Below are positions 57,721 through 64,000 of a stretch of 64,000 nucleotides of DNA, piece after piece (within the stretch, counting starts at the first letter, position 1; every line of letters begins with the position of its first letter). The notes beneath the pieces are model-generated. The model made no database searches and was not told the DNA's origin. It saw nothing but the letters and a program-made list of their open reading frames with translations. Source of the stretch: Armatimonadota bacterium (GTDB taxonomy: Bacteria; Armatimonadota; UBA5829); NCBI GenBank assembly GCA_023474015.1, contig JAMCYN010000027.1, positions 1 to 64,000 of the forward strand. Direction: 5' to 3'. A program made the position numbers and the translations under genes.

Positions 57721-58053
57721 ATGTCCAGCGTTTCGAGTAAGCATTCCATAGACTTGAAATCAAAGCTGTTCAGAGGCTATTCGGACCCGGCACGGTTATC
57801 CATCCTTGAGGCTTTGCGGGGGGAGTCCCTGTCGGTATCCGAGATCGTCGAACTGACCGGTCTCAACCAGTCCAATGTCTCAAACCACCTGTCATGTCTG
57901 AAGGAATGTAGCCTGGTCACTTGTGAACAACATGGTCGGTATGTGTATTACCGATTGAGCGATCCACGCATCAACTCGATGCTGGTCTTGGCTGAAGACT
58001 TGCTGTCTGATATAGGAAACCGCGTCTATGAATGCACCCGGTATAGAAGCTGA
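57721..58053 (+). CDS. ArsR/SmtB-family metal-responsive repressor
   Basis: 110 residues. SKLFRGYSDPARLSILEALRGESLSVSEIVELTGLNQSNVSNHLSCLKECSLVTCEQHGRYVYYRL is the winged helix, with Cys at the end of the recognition helix (HLSCLKEC) and in LVTCEQ. These, with the C-terminal Cys (YECTRY), could bind Cd, Pb or Zn as in CmtR/CadC. It precedes the P-type ATPase by 24 bases and has a palindromic operator over its own promoter. Confidence 0.88.
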   Translation: MSSVSSKHSIDLKSKLFRGYSDPARLSILEALRGESLSVSEIVELTGLNQSNVSNHLSCLKECSLVTCEQHGRYVYYRLSDPRINSMLVLAEDLLSDIGNRVYECTRYRS

Positions 58054-58077
58054 CTGGATACGAGAGGAAGATGCCTG

Positions 58078-59976
58078 ATGGATAGAGACGAACGGGAAGT
58101 CCTGGAGGCTCGGTGGTATACCCATCCGCCGATGCGCAACGCGCTACTGGCCGGGCTATTGACTGGCATAGCATTTGCCCTTCGTCACACGGGGCTTATC
58201 CCAGACGTGGCAGAGACGTCGATATACATCGTAGCGATCCTACTGGGTGGCTATCACTGGAGCCGGGAAGGTCTCGAAGAGATCTTCACTGAGAGGCGAG
58301 TCGGGATCGAGATCCTTATGATGGGAGCGACCATAGGCTCAGCCATTCTGGGCATGTGGGACGAGGCCGCGTTCCTGGTGTTCCTGTATGGCACTGCGGA
58401 GGGCATCGAGGAGTATACCTATGCAAAAACCAGGCACTCAATACGGAAGCTTCTTGACCTGGCTCCCAAGGAGGCCAGGGTGATCAGGAACGGCGGAGAA
58501 GAGACTATTCCCGCCGAGGCTTTGGAAGTCGGAGACGTATTCGTAGTAAGGCCCGGTGAATCCATGCCGACAGACGGGGTTGTCGTCAGCGGGAGTTCCT
58601 CGGTAAATGAGGCTCCGGTGACAGGGGAATCAATCCCTGTCGAGAAGAAACCGGAGTCAAAGGTCTTTGCCGCGACGATGAACCTTAGAGGCTGTCTTGA
58701 GGTAAGAGTGACCGCGACGTTCGAGAACAACACCCTTGCCAAGATGATCCATCTGGTTGAGGAAGCTCAGGAGCAGAAAGGGAAAGCTCAACTCTTTATC
58801 GAGAGTTTCGGCGACAAGTACTCGCCAATCGTGTTAGTCTCGGCTGTGCTTCTGGCCACGGTGGTCCCGCTTCTCGGCGGATCGGTTTCCGAATGGGCTA
58901 CACGAGCCGTCGTCTTGCTGGTTGCGGCCGCGCCCTGTGCCCTGGTCATGTCCACACCTGTGGCGGTTGCCGCCGGGATAGGGAAGGCTGGAAGAAGCGG
59001 GATTCTCATCAAGGGCGGTGTTCACCTTGAGAACTTGGGCAAGGTCAAAGTCGTGGCATTTGACAAGACCGGGACCCTCACAAAAGGCAAACCGGTAGTC
59101 ACGGATGTCTGGACGTTCAATGGGAACGAACAGGACCTTCTCAGGCTCTGCTACAGTATCGAGAGACTCTCCGAGCATCCACTTGCCGAAGCGGTTGTCG
59201 AGAAAGCCGAGGGTCTTGGAATCGCTCCACTTGACGTGACCGATTTCGAAGCTCTGACCGGCGAGGGAGTGAAAGCTCAGGTGCAGGGCAAGACTACGTA
59301 TGTCGGACGACCGGAGTTGTTTGCCAGCCTCGGTCTGAGCCTGAACGACAAGGCGGAACTGGAGCGTCTTCGCAATGGCGGCAAGACAGTCATCTATGTG
59401 GGAACCGATGAACACATCATGGGAGCGATAGGCATAAGAGACGAGATTCGCCCCCAAGCTTCTGAGGTCATTGGTAAGCTTCACAGCATGGGCATCAAGA
59501 CCGTGATGCTTACAGGAGACAACGAGACCACCGCGCGGACAATCGCTGCGGAACTCGGCATAGATGATGTAAGAGCGAATCTTAAGCCCGAAGACAAGAT
59601 CGAGGCCGTTAGACGCTTGGAAGAAGAATACGGGGCGGTCATAATGATAGGCGATGGCATAAACGACGCTCCCGCGCTCGCCCGCGCATCAGTCGGAATC
59701 GCAATGGGAGCGGCCGGAACTGATGCCGCGATTGAGGCCGCCGATGTCGCTCTTATGGGGGACGATATCGCGAGGGTTCCATATGCCGTCAGCCTGGGAC
59801 GACGAGCGCGCAATATCAGCAGGCAGAACATAGTCTTTTCCTTGCTGATACTGGCCGTGTTGATACCTGCCGCCCTTCTGGGGGTGATGAGCGTAGCGGT
59901 AGCTGTGTTCGCACACGAGACCTCCGAGATCCTGGCCGTGCTGAACGGTCTGCGCGTGTCGCGAGTGAGCAGGTGA
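58078..59976 (+). CDS. heavy-metal-translocating P1B-type ATPase
   Basis: 632 residues. Actuator TGES (182-185), phosphorylation site DKTGT (329-333), SEHPLAEA in the nucleotide domain and GDGINDAPALA. The transmembrane metal motif is APC (285-287, in AAAPCALVMSTPVA) rather than CPC, and the last helix has HETSE (from His613). It lacks an N-terminal metal-binding domain. APC and SPC variants with a His-Glu helix are associated with Co, Fe or Zn/Cd export (P1B-4-like), so the substrate should not be named copper. Co-transcribed with its ArsR repressor. Confidence 0.93.
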   Translation: MDRDEREVLEARWYTHPPMRNALLAGLLTGIAFALRHTGLIPDVAETSIYIVAILLGGYHWSREGLEEIFTERRVGIEILMMGATIGSAILGMWDEAAFLVFLYGTAEGIEEYTYAKTRHSIRKLLDLAPKEARVIRNGGEETIPAEALEVGDVFVVRPGESMPTDGVVVSGSSSVNEAPVTGESIPVEKKPESKVFAATMNLRGCLEVRVTATFENNTLAKMIHLVEEAQEQKGKAQLFIESFGDKYSPIVLVSAVLLATVVPLLGGSVSEWATRAVVLLVAAAPCALVMSTPVAVAAGIGKAGRSGILIKGGVHLENLGKVKVVAFDKTGTLTKGKPVVTDVWTFNGNEQDLLRLCYSIERLSEHPLAEAVVEKAEGLGIAPLDVTDFEALTGEGVKAQVQGKTTYVGRPELFASLGLSLNDKAELERLRNGGKTVIYVGTDEHIMGAIGIRDEIRPQASEVIGKLHSMGIKTVMLTGDNETTARTIAAELGIDDVRANLKPEDKIEAVRRLEEEYGAVIMIGDGINDAPALARASVGIAMGAAGTDAAIEAADVALMGDDIARVPYAVSLGRRARNISRQNIVFSLLILAVLIPAALLGVMSVAVAVFAHETSEILAVLNGLRVSRVSR

Positions 59977-60198
59977 GTGAGTGGCCTCTTGCGAACTCAC
60001 TGGCAACCAAGCGCATATGATCTGGTGAGTTGTACCGGTCCAGAAGGCTTGGTGCTAGACGCGGGGTTGCGTGTTCAGCTTGATATGCAGGTTGACCGGC
60101 TACCATCATCATCAGGAATGTGACCGGCAGGAATGGAAGGCATTCACCGACCGTAGGCAACTCGGCACCATCAGCACAGTGACGCAGTTTACCCGCCA
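59977..60198. other. gap at the edge of the mobile module
   Basis: No gene or clear repeat. It is the probable left boundary of the recombinase module, but I cannot identify an attachment core. Confidence 0.3.
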
Positions 60199-60627
60199 TC
60201 AGCGCAGTGCTGTGATCGGCCGATATGATCTTTTCTGCTGGAATCCAAGCGCGACCCGTTGGTCATCCCACATCACCGACCTCACTTTGGTGAGTTTGGT
60301 AAGCGACAGCCCGCTCGGTTCATTGCCCATCAGGATTGCCTCAATGATATCCGGCGCAAGAAGCGTGAGCCTGATGATCCTGGCCGCGAACGATACATCG
60401 AGTCCGACGGCCTCGGCGATATCCGTTATGCTCTTGAACCTGCCATCGTCGAGCAACTTCTTCCACCGGTGCGCCCGGGCCAGGGCTATCACCAAGGCTT
60501 CTTGATGGTTAGCCCGCAGAACCGTTCCACCTGAGAACGCTCCGGGAACGATGATCCCCTTTCGCCCGTTGCGTTTCTTCATCGTCAGCGGCACGCTCAC
60601 GATGATGCCCCCGTCCGTATGCGACAT
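60199..60627 (-). CDS. recombinase-linked helix-turn-helix protein
   Basis: 142 residues from ATG 60627, after AGGAGC. The C-terminal part (VIALARAHRWKKLLDDGRFKSITDIAEAVGLDVSFAARIIRLTLLAPDIIEAIL) resembles a ParB/KorB-type helix-turn-helix as found in proteins encoded beside serine recombinases. It may act as a recombination accessory or regulator. It follows the recombinase by 25 bases in the same leftward unit, the last gene of the module. Confidence 0.65.
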   Translation of the reverse strand: MSHTDGGIIVSVPLTMKKRNGRKGIIVPGAFSGGTVLRANHQEALVIALARAHRWKKLLDDGRFKSITDIAEAVGLDVSFAARIIRLTLLAPDIIEAILMGNEPSGLSLTKLTKVRSVMWDDQRVALGFQQKRSYRPITALR

Positions 60628-60652
60628 GGTAGCTCCTAACACCATTCTGTTA

Positions 60653-62221
60653 TCACCTCTGTTTATGTTCAGAAACTGTGCCTCTCAACTCACTCATCAG
60701 CGAATGGACGCCGTCTGTCCTGATTCTGATGTCCATCCCATCCGGTCTCACAATGACCTGCTCGACCAGCAGCTTGATGATCCGGCACTGCTCCAGCGGG
60801 TAAAGCTCTTCCCATATCGGGTCGAGGCGGCGCAGACATTCCGACACGTCACGCTCATCAACAAGCCTGCTCTGCAAGAGTTGGAGTTCATCGCTCACTT
60901 CCTGCAGTCCGCGCTGTGTATCTATGAACTCTTCGTTGGTACGCCGAATCTCCTGGGCAGCCTCTCCGTTGGTCTTACCGGAATCCATCAACCCAGCCGC
61001 CGCCGTCTTAAGTTCGTCAAGCCGGGCCGCGAGACTGCTCTTCTCATCCGCCAAGTGCGTTATGTCCGCAGCTTCCAGCCGAGTGGCTTCCGCGAATGTC
61101 TGCGCGACCATTTCGGGTGAAGAGAAGATGGACCTAAGCTGGTGTATCACGGCTTGTTCTACCTCACCAGCGGACACGGACTTCACCGGGCAGGAGTCAT
61201 ACCCGTTCTTCGAGGCTCTCCCGCATAGGTAGTAGCGATATAGCTTCCCCTTGCTTTCAGTGGTCACTGGACTCATGGCCTTGTCGCAGACGCCGCACCG
61301 TATGATGCCCTTCAGCAGTGCGGGCACCTTGGCGCGGACATAATGGCGTCGTTCTCCACGGTTGCTTTCTATGACCGCGTGAGCACGTTCCCACATCTCC
61401 TTGGTGACTATGGGCTCCTGCTCCCCGGGGTAAGTATTGTCCTTGTGGATTACCTCGCCGAGATAGGTCCGGTTGTAGAGCACCCGGTAGATGTGCATCT
61501 TGTGCCAGGCGCGACCTTCTCGAAACACGCCTCGTTTGGTCATCCATGCTTTTGTCGTGACTCCGCGTTTGTTGAGTTCCTCCGCTACGGTCTGCGGCGA
61601 GCCGATCTCAGCGAATCTCCTGAATATGTGGCGGACGACCTTCGCCTCTTCCGGATTAAGGACAAGGCGACACTTCTCACTGTCAACGTCGTATCCGAGC
61701 GGCGGCGTTCCGCCTGTGAACTTGCCCTTGCGTTTGGCTGCCGCGACCTTATCGCGAATGCGCTCCCCGATGATCTCCCTCTCGAACTGGGCAAAGCTCA
61801 GGAGCACATTCAGGATGAGTCGCCCCATCGATGTGCTGGTGTTGAACTGCTGGGTGACGGAAACGAACGAAACGTCGTTCCGCTCGAATACCTCCATGAT
61901 CCGAGCAAAGTCCAACAGCGAGCGGGAAAGGCGGTCGACCTTATAGACGACCACGCAATCGATCCTACGGTTCTCGACAGCCTGAAGCAGCCTCTCAAGG
62001 GCTGGGCGTTCTATGGTCCCACCTGAGTAGCCACCATCGTCGTACTGTTGCGGCATGACGGTCCACCCTTCGTGCCGCTGGCTTGTTATATACGCCTCTC
62101 CGGCTTCGCGCTGGGCGTCAAGTGAGTTGAACTCTTGCTCAAGGCCCTCTTCGGTGCTCTTTCGGGTATATATTGCGCAGCGAACGCGAGGGTTTGTCGT
62201 AGCATTTGTCTTTCCGGTCAC
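60653..62221 (-). CDS. large serine recombinase
   Basis: 522 residues. The resolvase domain (about 14-155) has the nucleophile in YTRKST (Ser22) and VYKVDRLSRSLLDF. The recombinase DNA-binding domain (about 175-280: FTGGTPPLGYDVD) is followed by a zinc ribbon (CGVCDKAMSPV, then CGRASKNGYDSCPV), a coiled coil (about 390-450) and a basic tail. It would integrate or excise the surrounding element through att sites. GTG 62221 starts two bases after the DUF2924 stop. The gene is intact, so the module may still be mobile. Confidence 0.93.
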   Translation of the reverse strand: MTGKTNATTNPRVRCAIYTRKSTEEGLEQEFNSLDAQREAGEAYITSQRHEGWTVMPQQYDDGGYSGGTIERPALERLLQAVENRRIDCVVVYKVDRLSRSLLDFARIMEVFERNDVSFVSVTQQFNTSTSMGRLILNVLLSFAQFEREIIGERIRDKVAAAKRKGKFTGGTPPLGYDVDSEKCRLVLNPEEAKVVRHIFRRFAEIGSPQTVAEELNKRGVTTKAWMTKRGVFREGRAWHKMHIYRVLYNRTYLGEVIHKDNTYPGEQEPIVTKEMWERAHAVIESNRGERRHYVRAKVPALLKGIIRCGVCDKAMSPVTTESKGKLYRYYLCGRASKNGYDSCPVKSVSAGEVEQAVIHQLRSIFSSPEMVAQTFAEATRLEAADITHLADEKSSLAARLDELKTAAAGLMDSGKTNGEAAQEIRRTNEEFIDTQRGLQEVSDELQLLQSRLVDERDVSECLRRLDPIWEELYPLEQCRIIKLLVEQVIVRPDGMDIRIRTDGVHSLMSELRGTVSEHKQR

Positions 62222-62223
62222 CT

Positions 62224-62712
62224 TTATTGCCTGCCTTTCTTCTTCCGGTTCATGCCGAAGAATACACGTCCGTTGCAGTGGGTGCCGGTGATTAGCTGAG
62301 CGATAGCAGTGAGTGACCTGAAGCGCCGCCCTTCATACTCGAAACCATCTGGAGTCACGGTCACCTCGTACATTTTGCCTCTCCACTCTCGCACGAACCG
62401 GGTGCCCGGAATGGGCAGTCCCTCTTTGCGCCTCTGCTCAATTCGACTCCTGCCGCAGTCCCCGCCGTTCGCATCATATCCGTGACCGTCGAGCATTTCG
62501 TCCATCACTTCGCAGGCGTTCGGCGACAGCCCTCCGTAAGCCAGTTCCTGGATTCGAAAAGCCAGACGCTTAATGAGAAATGGTCTGTTGAACGCAGGCG
62601 GTTCTTTGCTGTGCAGAGTGCGCCAGAGCTGCTGCAGTTCGACGTGTGATAGGTTTTGCAGATCCGCAATCTGCTTAAGGACCGAGTTCTCGGTCCTGTC
62701 AGTCATCTTCAT
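62224..62712 (-). CDS. DUF2924-family protein
   Basis: 162 residues. LQNLSHVELQQLWRTLHSKEPPAFNRPFLIKRLAFRIQELAYGGL is the DUF2924 signature. C-terminal GTRFVREWRGKMYEVTVTPDGFEYEGRRFRSLTAIAQLITGTHCNG completes it. The family is almost always encoded directly before a serine recombinase in phage-like modules, as here (two-base spacing), and probably assists recombination or DNA binding. The reaction is unknown. Confidence 0.9.
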   Translation of the reverse strand: MKMTDRTENSVLKQIADLQNLSHVELQQLWRTLHSKEPPAFNRPFLIKRLAFRIQELAYGGLSPNACEVMDEMLDGHGYDANGGDCGRSRIEQRRKEGLPIPGTRFVREWRGKMYEVTVTPDGFEYEGRRFRSLTAIAQLITGTHCNGRVFFGMNRKKKGRQ

Positions 62713-62746
62713 TCATCACCCCCATGATTTCGCTTCCGAAGAGGGA

Positions 62747-63154
62747 TCACTGTCTACTCCGAGTGCATGCGCGCATCTGCGCAAGCGTCTTGCCCTTGGT
62801 CCATTGAACGTGCGGGCGGTCGACCAGCTTCTTCCAGTCACCACCCCACTCCAGTCCGCAGAGACGAGCGATCTTCCCGAACATATCCCACGGACCCTTC
62901 CACGTGACCTTGCCATCGATGACGAATGCATAGTCGGCGGCGAGGCCGAAGTTGTGCCAACTGTATCCGCCGCGCGCATTGGTCACAATGCTCCCTGGTG
63001 CGGTGCGACCTTTGGCATATAGCCCGTTCTGGCTTTCGATTGACCTGTAACCCCAGGTCAAGACCACTCTGATACCGTGGTCGGCAAGCTTCGTCTCGAA
63101 CCTGCTCAGCTTCTTCGCAAACTCCGGGTCGAGCCCGATTCTCGATGCGCTCAT
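62747..63154 (-). CDS. M15-type L-Ala-D-Glu/VanY peptidase, endolysin-like
   Basis: 135 residues from ATG 63154 (after GGGAGAG). The M15 metal site is visible as SWHNFGLAAD (His and Asp ligands) and DRPHVQW (third His), with GYRSIESQNGLYAKGRT before it. There is no signal peptide, which fits a phage endolysin cutting peptidoglycan stem peptides. Its start overlaps the small ORF upstream (ATGA). It points to a phage origin for the module. Confidence 0.88.
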   Translation of the reverse strand: MSASRIGLDPEFAKKLSRFETKLADHGIRVVLTWGYRSIESQNGLYAKGRTAPGSIVTNARGGYSWHNFGLAADYAFVIDGKVTWKGPWDMFGKIARLCGLEWGGDWKKLVDRPHVQWTKGKTLAQMRACTRSRQ

Positions 63155-63363
63155 CGGCTCTCTCCCTTCGGAAGCGGTTTGTTGGTGCAATGAACGCTCT
63201 TTCCGACGAAAACATCAAGTCCTGAGTCGGAGAAAGAGCTGTCTTTCCTGATTCGGTTCATCTCGCGTTTCCTCCCACGTAGTATTCCGGCGGCCAGGAT
63301 CCCCGCCACTTCGGTCATTCGTTCATTGAAAGACATCCATTCAGGATGGCAGTCAGTTGGCAT
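63151..63363 (-). CDS. small recombinase-module protein of unknown function
   Basis: 70 residues from ATG 63363, after GGGAGGTTGATC. MSFNERMTEVAGILAAGILRGRKRE near the start reads like the short helical proteins often found in DUF2924/recombinase cassettes of phage-like elements. No catalytic motif. Its stop overlaps the endolysin start, supporting a real gene. Confidence 0.7.
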   Translation of the reverse strand: MPTDCHPEWMSFNERMTEVAGILAAGILRGRKREMNRIRKDSSFSDSGLDVFVGKSVHCTNKPLPKGESR

Positions 63364-63447
63364 GATCAACCTCCCCGGGGCTTCTCGTTGTGAACTGAGC
63401 AGCACCCAGTTGATATTTACTGGCGGGGATTCACTCGTGCCGAGAAT

Positions 63448-64000
63448 CTACAGATACTCATCCAGCCCGTGTTCCAGAAACACGAGTCCGATCCGACGCC
63501 GCAGTTCGTCAATCTTGTGCCTGGAGACGCCATCCTCGTGGGCAATGTCCACAATCGTCTGCTCCTGCAGGCGGGCGCAGAGGTTCTGAAGATCTGTTGG
63601 AAGAAGGGAAACCGCGCATCGCACATCAATGCGCAGTTCCAGTCTTTCGATCACCGGCCGGTCCAGTCGTCCAGTGTGAATCAGATACTCCTCCGCATTG
63701 ATTGCCTCTGCCCTCGACACCATATCGCCGGTGTCGGCTTCGATCATCTCGTCCAGGGAGTAGTCGTGCTGGCGGAAGTCGTACTGGCTCGTGAGCCTTG
63801 CGCTGACCATCGTGCGAATCTTGTTGTCGAGCACGGTATTAACGAACGTCTTGAGTGTGCCTTTGCGGGGGTCGTGCTTGGGTAGCCGTTGGCGCAGGTG
63901 AAGCGATAGGTCTTGTTCGATGTCCTCCTGATCACTTCTGGTGTAGCCTGCTTGCCCGATCAAACGGCGCGTCTTGTAGCGGATGAGATTGATGCAATAG
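63448..64000 (-). CDS. phage-type sigma-like factor, 5' end outside the window
   Basis: The frame stays open to the right edge, reading INLIRYKTRRLIGQAGYTRSDQEDIEQDL at its visible start, so a start at TTG 63963 would be too short. SDQEDIEQDLSLHL and FVNTVLDNKIRTMVSARL resemble sigma region 2, and QEQTIVDIAHEDGVSRHKIDELRRRI a region 4 helix-turn-helix. The factor would direct transcription of the element. At least 183 residues are present. Same direction as the module, 84 bases upstream of the small protein gene. Confidence 0.7.
   Translation of the reverse strand, partial: YCINLIRYKTRRLIGQAGYTRSDQEDIEQDLSLHLRQRLPKHDPRKGTLKTFVNTVLDNKIRTMVSARLTSQYDFRQHDYSLDEMIEADTGDMVSRAEAINAEEYLIHTGRLDRPVIERLELRIDVRCAVSLLPTDLQNLCARLQEQTIVDIAHEDGVSRHKIDELRRRIGLVFLEHGLDEYL

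Overview
The window is a chromosomal segment of a motile, diderm, probably anaerobic bacterium of fairly high GC content. It carries flagellin, filament-cap and chaperone genes, three type IV pilus retraction ATPases, five secreted multiheme c-type cytochromes, an outer-membrane barrel protein ending in Phe, and SpoIID-like, SpoIIE-like and STAS/anti-sigma-kinase proteins. ATG, GTG and TTG starts are all used. No rRNA or universal marker fixes the taxon. The gene mix would suit Armatimonadota or a similar under-sampled diderm phylum, but that is a guess. Intergenic space is unusually full of short palindromic repeat families.

Layout. 1-1.2 kb: IS481-type insertion with perfect 12-bp ends. 1.4-5.8 kb: three pilT genes and a membrane protein, all leftward, then tRNA-Ala(GGC). 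5.9-7.3 kb: vapBC-type toxin-antitoxin pair and an ICMT-like membrane methyltransferase. 7.7-12.3 kb: STAS-anti-sigma-kinase fusion, FecCD permease, membrane-tethered receiver, LysM-G5 protein, transposase relic, cyclase. 12.3-12.9 kb: tandem palindromic repeats. 13.2-15.5 kb: ECF sigma, small membrane protein (candidate anti-sigma) and large membrane protein as one overlapping operon. 15.7-20.8 kb: DUF2231, CheR, a HAMP-GAF-coiled coil-PP2C phosphatase, a second STAS-kinase fusion and a Nudix hydrolase. 20.9-32.1 kb: housekeeping genes (greA, cstA, PpiD/SurA-like foldase, rsmI, spoIID-like, lysC), a promoter-driven structured RNA, and an M14 peptidase whose ends are made of repeats. 32.1-39.2 kb: flagellar genes (FlgN-like, fliS, fliD, two flagellins), with sigma-28-type promoters for both flagellins. 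39.7-46.6 kb: electron-transfer island with a tetraheme, a 16-heme and three hexaheme cytochromes plus a beta-propeller. 46.8-53.1 kb: secreted protein, DUF488-DUF488-dual-OB trio, AbrB/RelE pair, Crp/Fnr regulator, barrel protein, homocysteine-methyltransferase-like protein. 53.2-56.1 kb: ArsR-regulated persulfide reductase fusion. 56.3-56.6 kb: tmRNA. 57-60 kb: OsmC protein and an ArsR/P1B-ATPase metal-efflux operon. 60.2-64 kb: mobile module with large serine recombinase, DUF2924, M15 endolysin-like peptidase and a sigma-like factor running off the right edge.

Themes. The two STAS-kinase fusions, the PP2C phosphatase and CheR look like one partner-switching network. The cytochrome island looks like an extracellular electron-transfer locus. 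Its three hexaheme proteins share the motif order I associate with OmcS-type nanowire cytochromes, and one is preceded by a compact RNA fold that hides its ribosome-binding site. I judge these, together with the stand-alone structured RNA at 22.3-22.45 kb, the DUF488/dual-OB trio and the capture of repeats as gene ends, the best candidates for something undescribed.
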